Positions 45,093 to 56,114 of a stretch of DNA of 64,000 bases are shown piece by piece (within the stretch, counting starts at the first letter, position 1; each line of letters starts with the position of its first letter). The stretch is from Rhizobium sp. BK418. Its GTDB lineage: Bacteria > Pseudomonadota > Alphaproteobacteria > Rhizobiales > Rhizobiaceae. Where the stretch lies: assembly GCF_004341105.1 (NCBI RefSeq), contig NZ_SLZK01000003.1:310001-374000 (forward strand), read 5' to 3'. A program made the position numbers and the translations under genes. Under the pieces are notes generated by a model. That model was not told where the DNA came from, ran no database searches, and saw only the letters and a program-made list of their open reading frames with translations.

Positions 45093-45230
45093 GGTGCCGT
45101 GTGGCCCCCTCATCCGGCTGCCGCCACCCTCTCCCCGCTGGGGAGAAAGGGATGCCGCGCGGTCTCGTTTCCCCCTTCTCCCCCCGGGGAGAAGGTGCCC
45201 GAAGGGCGGATGAGGGGGCCACACGGAACC
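45093..45230. repeat. Palindromic mosaic element between xdhA and xdhB
   Basis: Imperfect inverted arms of about 55 nt (45093-45147 and 45176-45230, containing GTGTGGCCCCCTCATCCG and its complement) enclose about 28 nt. Such RIME-like elements occur between genes in rhizobia. Here the element lies inside an operon, so the xdhA-xdhB transcript should carry a very stable hairpin. Confidence 0.8.
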
Positions 45231-45247
45231 AGCGTGTACCATCTTCA

Positions 45248-46714
45248 TCAGGCAACCTCCTCGAACCGCTTCAGTTCGGCGGGCGCGCCGACAGTTTCGA
45301 GATAGAAGCGCGTCAGCAGGTTCTTGGCCGTCAGCTGGCGGTATTCGGCAGTTGCGCGCCAGTCCGTCAGCGGCTGGAAATCGGCATCGAATGCGGGGCG
45401 GGCGGCCTCGATGGTTGCTTCGTTCCAGGGATTGCCGATCAGTTCGGTTTCGACAGTACGGGCGCGCTTCGGCGTTGCCGCCATGCCGCCGTAGGCGATG
45501 CGGATGTCAACGACATGCTCGGTTTCATCCAGGACCAGATGGAATGCGCCGAGGACGGCGGTGATATCCTCGTCACGGCGCTTGCTGATCTTATAGACGG
45601 CGAATTTGGCGTCTGCAGCCGGATAGGGCACGAAAAGGCTTTCGACGAATTCGTCCCGCCTGCGATCCTGCCTTCCATAGGCGATGAAGTAATCTTCGAG
45701 CGGCAGCGTTCGCGTGCCTGCGGTGGAGCGCAGGGTCAGTTGTGCGCCGAGCGCAATCAGCGGCGGCGGACTGTCGCCGATCGGCGAGCCGTTGGCGATA
45801 TTGCCGCCGATCGTGCCCATGTTGCGCACCTGCTCGCCGCCGATGCGGGTGATGAGGCGGGCAACGGCCGGGATTTTCCGGGCGATCGTCGCCAAGGCTC
45901 GAGTATAGGTGACGCCGGCGCCGATGGTGATGCCGGTTTCGCCTGCGACAATCGACTGAAGCTCCGTCAGATGATTGATGAAGACGACCGGGTTCAGCTG
46001 CCGCATCTGCTTCGACACCCAAAGACCGACATCGGTGGAGCCGGCGACGATCGTCGCCGTCGGCTCGGCTGCGAGGATCTTCGCCAGCGCTTCGACCGAG
46101 CGCGGCACGATCAGCCGGCCCTCCTCGGATGTGATCGTCAGCGTCTCGGATGCCTGCATGGCCCAGAGGCGGGCGATAATTTCGGCGCGGGTCTTTGCAA
46201 GCGGATCGAAGAGCGTGCTCGGACGGTGCAGGCTCACCTGCTCGGCAGCCTTGACGATGGGCTCATAGCCGGTGCAGCGACAGAGATTGCCCTGGAGCGC
46301 CTTTTCGATCTCCGCGCGGTCCGGCTTCTCGTTGGAGAGCCAGAGACCATAAAGGGACATGACGAAGCCCGGAGTGCAGAAGCCGCATTGCGAACCGTGG
46401 CAATCGACCATGGCCTGCTGCACCGGATGCAGCGTGCCGTCCCGGGCTGCGAGATGCTCGATCGTTACCACATGGGTCGCATGCAGAGAGCCGATGAAAC
46501 GGATACAGGCATTGACGGTTTCATAGAAGAGTTTGCCGTCGATCAGCCGGCCGACCAGCACGGTGCAGGCGCCGCAGTCACCCTCGGCGCAGCCTTCCTT
46601 CGTACCCGTCAGCCGCCGCTTCAACCGCAGAAAATCGAGGAGAGTCTCAGTCGGCCGGACGTTGTCAAGGGAAACGTCCTCGCCATTGAGGATGAAGCGG
46701 ATGCTGTCGTTCAT
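45248..46714 (-). CDS. xdhA: Xanthine dehydrogenase iron-sulfur/FAD subunit XdhA
   Basis: 488 residues. N-terminal 2Fe-2S ferredoxin (GCAEGDCGACTVLVG), then the second cluster domain (QCGFCTPGFVMS and LCRCTGYEPI), then an FAD domain with TIVAGSTDVGLWVS and NMGTIGGNIANGSPIGD. It passes electrons from the molybdenum subunit to NAD. The start at 46714 has a GGGA ribosome-binding site and follows the bdhA stop by 28 nt, so bdhA-xdhA-xdhB-xdhC is one operon. Confidence 0.94.
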   Translation of the reverse strand: MNDSIRFILNGEDVSLDNVRPTETLLDFLRLKRRLTGTKEGCAEGDCGACTVLVGRLIDGKLFYETVNACIRFIGSLHATHVVTIEHLAARDGTLHPVQQAMVDCHGSQCGFCTPGFVMSLYGLWLSNEKPDRAEIEKALQGNLCRCTGYEPIVKAAEQVSLHRPSTLFDPLAKTRAEIIARLWAMQASETLTITSEEGRLIVPRSVEALAKILAAEPTATIVAGSTDVGLWVSKQMRQLNPVVFINHLTELQSIVAGETGITIGAGVTYTRALATIARKIPAVARLITRIGGEQVRNMGTIGGNIANGSPIGDSPPPLIALGAQLTLRSTAGTRTLPLEDYFIAYGRQDRRRDEFVESLFVPYPAADAKFAVYKISKRRDEDITAVLGAFHLVLDETEHVVDIRIAYGGMAATPKRARTVETELIGNPWNEATIEAARPAFDADFQPLTDWRATAEYRQLTAKNLLTRFYLETVGAPAELKRFEEVA

Positions 46715-46742
46715 GATATTCCCGGTTGTTTTTCCAAAATGG

Positions 46743-47519
46743 TTATGCCGCTGTCCAGCCCCCGTCAATCGAGATATGCGTGCCGGTTACCTGCCGGGCT
46801 TCCTCGCTTGCAAGGTAGAGAGCGAGTGCGCCGATCTCCTCGGCCTTGACAAATTCATGCGTCGGCTGCGCTTTGAGGATGACTTCGGTCTTCACCTGTT
46901 CTTCTGTCATGCCGCGCGCCTTGGCCGTATCCGGGATCTGCTTTTCGACCAGCGGGGTCAGCACATAGCCGGGGCAGATGGCATTTACCGTCACACCGAA
47001 TTCGGCAAGCTCGAGGGCCGCCGTCTTCGTCAAGCCTAATATACCATGTTTTGCTGCTACATAGGCAGATTTGAAGGGCGATGCGACCAGGCCGTGGGCT
47101 GAGGCGATGTTGATGATGCGGCCATATTTCCTGGCTTTCATCAGCGGGATCGCAGCGCGCATCGTATGGAAAGAGCTGGACAGATTGATGGCGATTATCT
47201 GGTCCCATTTCTCGATCGGGAAATCCTCGATCTTTTCGACATGCTGGATGCCTGCATTGTTGACGAGAACATCGATCGTCCCGAAGGTCTGGCCGGCGGT
47301 TTCGATCAGGTCGGCGATCTCGGCGGGCTTCGTCATGTCGGCCGGGTGGTAGATCGCCTTTGCCTTCGACGATGATTCAAGGCGCTCGATTATATCGTTG
47401 ATTTCCTCAACTTTTCCGAAGCCATTAATGACGACATTGTCGCCCCTGGCGGCAAAGGCAGCGGCAATTGCAAGTCCGATGCCGCTGGTGGAGCCGGTGA
47501 CGACGACTGTTCTGCTCAT
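46743..47519 (-). CDS. bdhA: 3-Hydroxybutyrate dehydrogenase
   Basis: 258-residue short-chain dehydrogenase that oxidises D-3-hydroxybutyrate to acetoacetate in polyhydroxybutyrate breakdown. Cofactor motif VVTGSTSGIGLAIA, NNAGIQHVEKIEDFP, active-site Ser in INIASAHGLVASPFKSAY with YVAAKHG, and the C-terminal GTHISIDGGWTA. GGAGGAAG precedes the ATG at 47519. In S. meliloti bdhA is co-transcribed with xdhA2-xdhB2, the same arrangement as here. Confidence 0.93.
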   Translation of the reverse strand: MSRTVVVTGSTSGIGLAIAAAFAARGDNVVINGFGKVEEINDIIERLESSSKAKAIYHPADMTKPAEIADLIETAGQTFGTIDVLVNNAGIQHVEKIEDFPIEKWDQIIAINLSSSFHTMRAAIPLMKARKYGRIINIASAHGLVASPFKSAYVAAKHGILGLTKTAALELAEFGVTVNAICPGYVLTPLVEKQIPDTAKARGMTEEQVKTEVILKAQPTHEFVKAEEIGALALYLASEEARQVTGTHISIDGGWTAA

Positions 47520-47703
47520 GCTTCTTCCTCCGTTGATGCGAGAGATGCTGCGTCGCAGCGTTGGAGCGAGGTTATGCCCAAAGCCGGCAGGCTGACAATC
47601 GGGAAGTCGTCGATGGGCAATGCCAACACTTACGCCCTTCCAAGCCAGCCGGACCTGCCCTATTGATTTGCCGCGACAACAGGATGTGAGCGGGAGGAAT
47701 CGC

Positions 47704-49197
<1,494 letters not shown>

Positions 49198-49201
49198 TCG
49201 G

Positions 49202-50173
49202 TTAGCTCGCCGAACTCATGTGGGCGTACTGCTTGCGGTATTCTGCAGGCGTCACGCCGAGATGGCGGGCAAAGGCCCGGCGTAAGGTGTCATCGTCGGC
49301 AAAGCCGCATTCGCTGGCCACTTGTTTCGGCGCGTGACCGCTTTCGAGCAATCGGCGGGCAGCGGCGATGCGGGTAGATTCCACCCAGGCCGCCGGCGTC
49401 ATGCCGACTTCATCGCGGAAAAGGCGGGCGAAATGGCGGGGGCTGAGCTCCATCCGGCGGGCGAGTTCCGCCACGCGGTGATCGGCCGCCGGATTGGCGG
49501 CAATCCAGCGCTGTACCTCCTGCAGGGCCGATCGCCCGGCGGGGGCGGCTTCGCCCTTGCGGCTGAACTGCATCTGACCGCCGGGGCGCTTGAAGAACAT
49601 GACGAGCTGGGCAGCCGTTCGCATCGCCACCTCGCGGCCGAGATCTTCCTCGACGAGAGAGAGGGCGAGATCCAGTCCGGCGGTCACACCGGCCGCCGTC
49701 CGTAGCTCGCCGTCGGCCACGTGGATGGCGTCCTCTTCGACGGTCACCAAGGGGTAGGTCCCTCTCAGTCTCTCGGCAACGGCCCAATGGGTCGTGACCC
49801 GCCTGTGGTCGAGCAGGCCGGCGGCGGCAAGCAGGAAGGCGCCACTGCAGACGGAGCCATAGCGTCGGGCACTAGGTGCCGTCTTTCTGAGCCATGTCAG
49901 CAGTTTCGTGTCCGGCGCGGTCTCTGCTGCATTCGGACGACCGGCCACGAGCAGCGTATCCAGCGGTCCCATCTCGTTCCCGATCGTGTAATCGGCGACC
50001 AGCCGGACACCGGAGGAGGAGCGGATATGGCCGTGCGTGACTGAGATCACGATGGGGCGATAGGCCTCCCTGCCGCTCTGGAGATTGGCTTCGGCGAAAA
50101 CGTCGAGCGGACCAGAGACATCCAGAAGCTGAACGCCGGGAACGGCAAGAATGGCAATGGTCTTCGGTTTCAT
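49202..50173 (-). CDS. GlxA-family AraC regulator (DJ-1/PfpI domain plus HTH)
   Basis: 323 residues. Residues ~5-190 form a DJ-1/PfpI-like domain (VQLLDVSGPLDVFAEAN, and VCSGAFLLAAAGLLDHRRVTTHW, the nucleophile-elbow region with Cys), followed by an AraC-type double HTH (MELSPRHFARLFRDEVGMTP and SECGFADDDTLRRAFARHLG). Effector and targets unknown. Convergent with glpK and divergent from the HD gene. Confidence 0.87.
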   Translation of the reverse strand: MKPKTIAILAVPGVQLLDVSGPLDVFAEANLQSGREAYRPIVISVTHGHIRSSSGVRLVADYTIGNEMGPLDTLLVAGRPNAAETAPDTKLLTWLRKTAPSARRYGSVCSGAFLLAAAGLLDHRRVTTHWAVAERLRGTYPLVTVEEDAIHVADGELRTAAGVTAGLDLALSLVEEDLGREVAMRTAAQLVMFFKRPGGQMQFSRKGEAAPAGRSALQEVQRWIAANPAADHRVAELARRMELSPRHFARLFRDEVGMTPAAWVESTRIAAARRLLESGHAPKQVASECGFADDDTLRRAFARHLGVTPAEYRKQYAHMSSAS

Positions 50174-50290
50174 CTGCTGGCCTCATGTCTGCAACGGAAT
50201 GATTTTGGCAGAAATTGCCTGATTCCGTCGATTGCTGACAAACTTCGCCGCTTTTACTCTCCTTGACATCAACCATCAAGGAGAAAGACG

Positions 50291-50932
50291 ATGACATTGA
50301 CGATTGGTGGCATCAGCATTCCCGACAGCAAGCTGGCGCGAGACATTACCGAACTGGTTCGGGATACGGAATCGCCTCTGCTCTTTCACCATTCCAGCCG
50401 CGTCTATTATTTCGGTGCGCTCTCGGGCAAACGCCGCGGGCTGAATTTCGACCCCGAACTGCTTTATGCCGGCGCCATGTTCCACGACATGGGGCTGACG
50501 CATCAGCACAGTTCGGAACATGAGCGTTTCGAGGTCGACGGCGCCAATGCCGCCCGGGATTTCCTCAGGAGTTATGGCATCTCACAGGCCGATATCGATA
50601 CGGTCTGGACAGCGATCGCGCTGCATACGACGCCCGGCATTCCGCAGCACATGCATCCGGTCGTGGCACTGGTGACGGCAGGCGTCGAGATGGATGTGCT
50701 CGGGATCGATTATCACGGATTCGGCGATGCCGACCGCGAGGCGGTGGTGCATGCCCATCCGCGCACGCCGCATTTCAAAGAGAATATCATCCAAACCTTC
50801 TACGACGGCATCAAACACAAGCCGGAAACGACCTTTGGCAATGTCAAGGCGGATGTGCTGGCCGACAAGGAGCCGCATTTCCACCGCGGCAATTTCTGTA
50901 GCGTGATTCGTAACTCTGCCTGGGTCGGCTAG
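50291..50932 (+). CDS. HD-domain metal-dependent hydrolase
   Basis: 213 residues. HD motifs: LFHHSSRVYYF (first His), AGAMFHDMGLT (His-Asp pair) and a later ALHTTPGIP segment. The overall pattern resembles the cyanamide-hydratase-like branch of HD proteins often annotated as phosphohydrolases. AAGGAGAAA precedes the ATG. Substrate unknown. Confidence 0.82.
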   Translation: MTLTIGGISIPDSKLARDITELVRDTESPLLFHHSSRVYYFGALSGKRRGLNFDPELLYAGAMFHDMGLTHQHSSEHERFEVDGANAARDFLRSYGISQADIDTVWTAIALHTTPGIPQHMHPVVALVTAGVEMDVLGIDYHGFGDADREAVVHAHPRTPHFKENIIQTFYDGIKHKPETTFGNVKADVLADKEPHFHRGNFCSVIRNSAWVG

Positions 50933-50955
50933 ATCCTAGTCGCCAAATTCCGAGA

Positions 50956-50977
50956 CAGGCGGCTTTGGCGCCGCCTG
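50956..50977. terminator. Hairpin between convergent HD gene and pseudogene
   Basis: CAGGCGGC and GCCGCCTG form a perfect 8-bp stem around 6 nt, 23 nt after the HD gene stop and 10 nt after the pseudogene stop. U-runs are weak on both sides. Confidence 0.45.
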
Positions 50978-50987
50978 CCTGATTTCC

Positions 50988-51949
50988 CTATTTTTTCAGC
51001 CAGGGCGTCGCCGTGCTCCAGAAGATCACGTTGGCACCGAGATAATCCTGGGCGAAGGCGGTGAATTCTTCCCTGGTGAAGGGCTTCTTGGTTGCAGGGT
51101 TCCTGTAGGTCAGCGTCGGCTCCTGCACGGCGAGGCCGACATAGGAAAGCTTGCCGTTGTATTTGTTGAAGAAGGGATAGGAGTTCTTCATCTGCGCCTT
51201 GCGGTCGGCACGATGTCGGGACCGCCGAGGCCAACATTGTTCTTCTCGGCATAATCAAAGAGGCGGCTCATGTAATTATGGTCGTTCTCCCATTCGCAGG
51301 GCCAGAAGTTCACATATTGCACGACCAGTGACTTTTCGAAGACCCTGCGGGCGAAGGCGAGGTTTTCCATCTCGGCTGAGAAATAGGTGTCGCAGGAAAA
51401 GCCCTTCGGCTCGTTCTTGGGATCGAGATCGATCGATGTCTCCGGCAGATTGATGCCATAGACCTGGCCGTCGAACTTTTCAGCGAGTGCCTTCAGCAGC
51501 GCCTGGTAGCGGGCGCGCACCGCCGGATTCCACTGCTGGGCGACCCAGCCGGAGCCGACAGGCTTGTTTTCGCCGGGATTGTCGAACTGCGGCGTGGGGC
51601 CACCGTCATATTCCGGTTCGGTCAGCATATAGTCGGGAATGTTGCGGGCCTTGGGATTGAAGAAGCGATCCTGCACCTGGATGAACATCTTCTTGTTCAG
51701 GCCCTTGGCAATGGCGAAATCCTGCTCGATCGCGGAGAAGTCATATTGGCCCTTCGCCGGTTCCAGGCTTTTCTAGTTATAGACGACCTGGACGCCGCCG
51801 ATATCCGGCCGGGCGAGCGTGGCCTTTGCGGCGGCAAGATTTCCAGAGCTCGTATAGAGGAAGTTTTCGGGGGCGGAGGCAGCATGGGCAGCCTGTATCG
51901 GCAGCACGAGGGCGGCAAGTGCGACGAGAAGTCTTTGAGATATGTTCAT
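50988..51949 (-). pseudogene. Broken secreted-protein gene (nonsense codon and frameshift)
   Basis: The reading starts at ATG 51949 with a signal peptide (MNISQRLLVALAALVLPIQA, cleavage near AHA) and continues through ENFLYTSSGNLAAAKATLA. A TAG at 51775-51773 (codon 59, flanked VVYN and KSLEPAKGQYDFS) most simply derives from TGG. Translation can resume in the same frame (MFIQVQDRFF, ETSIDLDPKNEPKG) until about 51195, where one base is missing; the last part (MKNSYPFFNKYNGKLSY) is in the next frame. It looks like a TIM-barrel glycosidase-type secreted protein, but the family is not certain. Confidence 0.85.
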
Positions 51950-52153
51950 GGGGTTCTCGAATGGAATGGTGATGGAAAACGCCGACAGGTCTCCGGATCA
52001 AATTGGGCAACTCAATGGCGGCGATTGCGGAGCCAGTGCGCATAGTTAATCGGGATGCTTCAATTAGGTATGCCGGCCTTCCAGCCATAATTTTTTGATG
52101 CGGCCTGTCGGCCAAACGGTTACTCATTCGTCATTCGGAAAGAGGAGTGACCG

Positions 52154-52528
52154 ATGCTTTATGCAATCCTTTGCTACGCCAATGAGGAAACCGTCTTCGC
52201 CTGGACCAAGGAGGAAGAGGCCACCGTCATGGAAAAGCTCTATGCCGCGATCGAGCCGCTTGCCGCGGCAGGCAAGCTAGGCCCGACCGGCCGGCTGATG
52301 CCGACGACGGCCGCCACGACCGTGCGCAAGGGGAAGGATGAGGCCTTCGTCGTCGACGGTCCATTTGCGGAAACGAAAGAGGCGCTTCTCGGCTTCTATA
52401 CGGTTGATTTCGAAACGCTGGATGAGGCGATCGCCTTTTCCAAGGAGCTTTCGGCGGTCAATCCGGGTTCCACCTCTTACGAAATACGGCCGTTCTACAC
52501 CTTCAGGCCGGGAGAGATCGCATCATGA
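52154..52528 (+). CDS. YCII-related (DGPF) protein
   Basis: 124 residues. DGPF/YCII family, recognised from MLYAILCYANEE, DGPFAETKEALLGFY and the C-terminal EIRPFY. Of unknown activity, but genes of this type are regularly paired with ECF42 sigma factors, as here: its stop overlaps the sigma start (ATGA). AGAGGAGTGA precedes the ATG. Confidence 0.9.
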   Translation: MLYAILCYANEETVFAWTKEEEATVMEKLYAAIEPLAAAGKLGPTGRLMPTTAATTVRKGKDEAFVVDGPFAETKEALLGFYTVDFETLDEAIAFSKELSAVNPGSTSYEIRPFYTFRPGEIAS

Positions 52529-53787
52529 CAGACATTGCCTGGATCGACCTTGCGCTTGCCTCGGCCCGGCCGAAGGCGCTCGGCGCACTGTTGCGCTATT
52601 TCCGCAATCTCGACACTGCGGAGGAAGCGTTTCAGGAGGCGTGCCTGAGGGCGATCCGGACATGGCCGGAAAAGGGGCCGCCGCGTGATCCGACGGCCTG
52701 GCTGATCTTCGTCGGCCGCAACAGCGGCATCGACGCGGTGCGCAAGCGGGCGAAGATCCAGGCGCTGCCGGACGAGGACCAGATTTCGGACAAGGAGGAT
52801 GCCGAAAGCGATATTGCAGAGCGGCTGGACGATTCCAATTATCGCGACGACATCCTGCGGCTGCTCTTCATCTGCTGTCATCCGGATCTGCCGGCGACCC
52901 AGCAGATTGCAATGGCGTTACGCATCGTCTCCGGCCTTTCGGTCTCGCAGATTGCCCGTGCCTTCCTCGTCTCGGAAACCGCCATGGAACAGCGCATTAC
53001 GCGGGCCAAGGCGCGTGTGGCAAAGGCCGGCGTGCCGTTCGAAACGCCGAGCCCGCAGGAGAGGGCCGAGCGGCTGGCGATCGTCAGCACGATGATCTAC
53101 CTGATCTTCAATGAGGGCTACAGCCAGGCCGATCCGGAACAGGAAGCGGCCGCATTCAGCGACGAGGCGATCCGCCTGGCGCGATTGATGCTGCACATCT
53201 TTCCTGCCGAGCCGGAACTGATGGGGCTGCTTTCCCTGATGCTCTTACAGATTTCCCGCCGGCAGGCGCGTTTCAGCGCCGAAGGCGAGATCGTGCTGCT
53301 CGAAGATCAGGACCGCTCTCTCTGGAACCAGCCTTTCATCAACGAGGCGGTGGCGCTGCTCGACAAGGCGCTGCGCCACCGCAGGCCGGGTCCCTATCAG
53401 CTGCAGGCGGCGATTGCCGCGGTCCATTCCCGCGCCAAACGCGCTGCGGATACCGACTGGGTGGAGATCGATCTGCTTTATCGGGCTCTCGAACGTGTCC
53501 AGCCTTCGCCCGTGGTGACGCTCAACCGCGCCGTCGCGGTGTGCAAGTTGAATGGTCCGCAGGAGGCGCTCAACCTGGTTGAGCAGCTTGGTGAGAAGCT
53601 CGACGGCTATTTCTATTACCATGGCCTGCGCGGCAATCTCTTGAAGCAGCTCGGCCAGATCGGCCAGGCACGCATCGCCTTCGACCGCGCAATCGCGCTT
53701 GCCCATTCGGCGGCTGAGGCTGCCCATATCCGTCGTGAGATCGACAAGATGCAGGAAGAGGCAGGACGGCAGAGCGCCAAGACCTGA
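52525..53787 (+). CDS. ECF sigma factor with C-terminal extension (ECF42 type)
   Basis: 420 residues. Sigma-2 region near the N-terminus ([21 protein letters not shown]), sigma-4 HTH around residues 118-160 ([20 protein letters not shown]), then an extension of about 220 residues with TPR-like helices ([17 protein letters not shown] start, [35 protein letters not shown] repeats). This long C-terminal domain and the DGPF partner define group ECF42, where the extension, not an anti-sigma factor, controls activity. Confidence 0.88.
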   Translation: MTDIAWIDLALASARPKALGALLRYFRNLDTAEEAFQEACLRAIRTWPEKGPPRDPTAWLIFVGRNSGIDAVRKRAKIQALPDEDQISDKEDAESDIAERLDDSNYRDDILRLLFICCHPDLPATQQIAMALRIVSGLSVSQIARAFLVSETAMEQRITRAKARVAKAGVPFETPSPQERAERLAIVSTMIYLIFNEGYSQADPEQEAAAFSDEAIRLARLMLHIFPAEPELMGLLSLMLLQISRRQARFSAEGEIVLLEDQDRSLWNQPFINEAVALLDKALRHRRPGPYQLQAAIAAVHSRAKRAADTDWVEIDLLYRALERVQPSPVVTLNRAVAVCKLNGPQEALNLVEQLGEKLDGYFYYHGLRGNLLKQLGQIGQARIAFDRAIALAHSAAEAAHIRREIDKMQEEAGRQSAKT

Positions 53788-53981
53788 TTGCAGCTCAAGC
53801 TATCGGCACCTGTTCGATGCGACTATCAGCGCGCGCTCATCATGGGTATTCTGGCCGACAGGCGGTCATGCTGAAGAGATTTCAAACTATCGATTTTCTC
53901 GAAGATATCGTTCCAGAATTTCCGTTTGCTCTTCGCCCACCGCATCCTTATCTCCGGGCTGAATTCAACAGGATGCCGACG

Positions 53982-55043
53982 ATGGAACTGGGCCTATATA
54001 CATTCGCAGACGTCAATCCCAATCCTTCCCGCAGCAGGGGAGTGGAAGCGGCCGAGCGGATCAACCATCTGATCGAAGAGATCGAGCTTGCCGACCAGGT
54101 CGGGCTCGATGTCTTCGGGCTCGGCGAACATCACCGGCCTGATTATGTGGCCTCGGCGCCGGCGGTTGCGCTTGCTGCCGCTGCTGCAAAGACGAAGAAC
54201 ATTCGCCTCACCAGCGCGGTCACCGTCCTCTCCTCCGACGATCCGGTGCGGGTGTTCCAGCAGTTTGCGACGCTCGACCTGATTTCCAACGGCCGGGCCG
54301 AGATCATGGCGGGGCGGGGCTCCTTCATCGAATCCTTCCCGCTCTTTGGTTACAATCTCGAAGATTACGACCAGCTCTTCGAGGAAAAGCTCGATCTTCT
54401 TCTAGCTCTCCGCGACGACGAGGTCGTCAGCTGGAAGGGCGAGTTGCGCGCGCCGATCCAAGGACGCGGCGTCTATCCGCGGCCGCTGCAGGATCAGCTG
54501 CCGCTGTGGATCGCGGTCGGCGGCACGCCGCAGTCCGTGGCGCGTGCCGGTGCGCTCGGCCTGCCGGTGGCGCTTGCCATCATCGGCGGCGAATATCCGC
54601 GCTTTGCGCCACTCTTCGACCTCTATCGCGAAGCTGCCCGCCGGGCAGGGCAGGATGCGGCGAAGCTGAAGACCAGCATCAATGTGCACGGATTCATCGC
54701 CGATACGACGGAGGCTGCTGCAGACCAGTTCTACGGTCCGCAGGCCGAAGTGATGAACCGCATCGGCCGCGAGCGCGGCTGGGGTCCGACGAGCCGAGCG
54801 CATTTCGACATGTCGCGCGGTCCGACCGGCAATCTCTTCCTTGGCGATCCGGAACTGGTGGCCGAGAAGATCATTGCTGCGCACAAGGTTTTCCGCAATG
54901 ACCGTTTCCTTCTGCAAATGGCGATCGGGCAGATGCCTCACGACCAGATCATGCGGGGCATCGAACTCTACGGTACAAAAGTGGCGCCGATCGTGAGAAA
55001 GGCATTGACTGGGGCTGCCGAAGGCGCGAAAGCCACCGCTTGA
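53982..55043 (+). CDS. LLM-class flavin-dependent oxidoreductase
   Basis: 353 residues of the luciferase-like monooxygenase superfamily. [70 protein letters not shown] and [16 protein letters not shown] are characteristic. The ATG at 53982 has AGGA 9 nt upstream; the frame is open further upstream but without family-like sequence. Reaction unknown. Confidence 0.85.
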   Translation: MELGLYTFADVNPNPSRSRGVEAAERINHLIEEIELADQVGLDVFGLGEHHRPDYVASAPAVALAAAAAKTKNIRLTSAVTVLSSDDPVRVFQQFATLDLISNGRAEIMAGRGSFIESFPLFGYNLEDYDQLFEEKLDLLLALRDDEVVSWKGELRAPIQGRGVYPRPLQDQLPLWIAVGGTPQSVARAGALGLPVALAIIGGEYPRFAPLFDLYREAARRAGQDAAKLKTSINVHGFIADTTEAAADQFYGPQAEVMNRIGRERGWGPTSRAHFDMSRGPTGNLFLGDPELVAEKIIAAHKVFRNDRFLLQMAIGQMPHDQIMRGIELYGTKVAPIVRKALTGAAEGAKATA

Positions 55044-55082
55044 CGAAGAGCCTGTCGCTCTCGGCAACGCCGGAACGTGTCT

Positions 55083-55832
55083 ATGGTTATCGAGAACGAC
55101 GAAGAACTTTCCAAGCTCAAGGAGATCGGCCGCATCTGCGCCAACGCCATACAGGTGATGGCAGCGGCGATGGAGCCGGGTATGACGACGCTGGAGCTCG
55201 ACCAGATCGGCCGCAAGGCGCTGGAAGATGCGGGTGCACGTTCGGCACCTGAATTCTGTTACCAGTTCCCGGGGGCGACTTGTATCAGTGTCAACGAGGA
55301 AATCGCCCACGGCATTCCCGGCCCGCGCGTCATTCGCGCCGGCGATCTCGTCAACATCGATGTTTCAGCGGAAAAGGACGGATTCTTTGCCGATACCGGC
55401 GCTTCCTTCGCTATGCCGCCGGTGAAATCGAAGATCGAGAAGCTCTGCCGGGATGGCAAGCGAGCGCTCTGGGTCGGTCTCAACCAAATCAAGGCGGGCG
55501 AGCCGCTGGCCAAGATCGGCAATGCCGTCGGTGCCTTCGCGCAGAAGAACCGCTATACGCTCGTCACCAATCTCGCCAGCCACGGCGTCGGCCGCTCGCT
55601 GCATGAGGAGCCGGCCGAGCTTTCCACCTGGCCTGATCCGTCCGAACGGCGCATGATGACCGAAGGCCTCGTCTTTACGGTCGAGCCCTTCCTCTCTCTT
55701 GGCGCCACTTGGGCGGAAGGCGGCGATGACGCCTGGACGCTTTATGCCGATCCCAAGGCCCCGACGGTGCAGTATGAACATACTGTCGTTGCAACCCGCA
55801 ACGGGCCGATTATTTTGACATTGGCGGCTTGA
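55083..55832 (+). CDS. map: Type I methionine aminopeptidase
   Basis: 249 residues. Removes N-terminal methionine. The five metal ligands are visible: Asp in NIDVSAEKDG and ADTGASF, His in ASHGVGRSLHEEP, Glu in FTVEPFLS and Glu in QYEHTVVA. The start has only a weak ribosome-binding site. It is a short form without an N-terminal zinc finger; whether it is the main housekeeping copy or an extra one cannot be decided from this window. Confidence 0.9.
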   Translation: MVIENDEELSKLKEIGRICANAIQVMAAAMEPGMTTLELDQIGRKALEDAGARSAPEFCYQFPGATCISVNEEIAHGIPGPRVIRAGDLVNIDVSAEKDGFFADTGASFAMPPVKSKIEKLCRDGKRALWVGLNQIKAGEPLAKIGNAVGAFAQKNRYTLVTNLASHGVGRSLHEEPAELSTWPDPSERRMMTEGLVFTVEPFLSLGATWAEGGDDAWTLYADPKAPTVQYEHTVVATRNGPIILTLAA

Positions 55833-55857
55833 GGGTCAAAACCCTCGCTGCTGGAGG

Positions 55858-56114
55858 TTTAGAGCCTTTCCTGGTTAGATTGATGCATTCTGTTGGCTCA
55901 AACGGAGTCGGATGGTCGACCGGTCGATCAGGCGGCCCGTTTCAGCCAACCCCGGTGGTTTGCTTGCAAACCAGCTAGGGCCGGGCATCTTTGCACCAGG
56001 ATCAAAGGCGTTCGGCTCGGACGTACCTTGGGGTATGCCCTTCGCCAATCGCCTTTGCCCTGACACAAACCTGCTCCGGCAGAATCCTGCAATCTAACCA
56101 GGAAAGGCTCTAAA
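55858..56114. mobile_element. MITE-like element with 25-bp perfect terminal inverted repeats
   Basis: 55858-55882 and 56090-56114 are exact inverse complements (25 nt). The inner 207 nt carry no gene and include further short inverted repeats. No target-site duplication is obvious. The right end contains GGAAAGG, the only Shine-Dalgarno for the next gene, and its last base is the A of that gene's ATG. A diverged single end occurs at 16627-16647. Confidence 0.8.

Noticed and set aside
45067..45255. Upstream extension of XdhB through the palindromic element
   Set aside because: The added residues merely translate the inverted repeat and overlap the end of xdhA; the ATG at 45066 is well supported.
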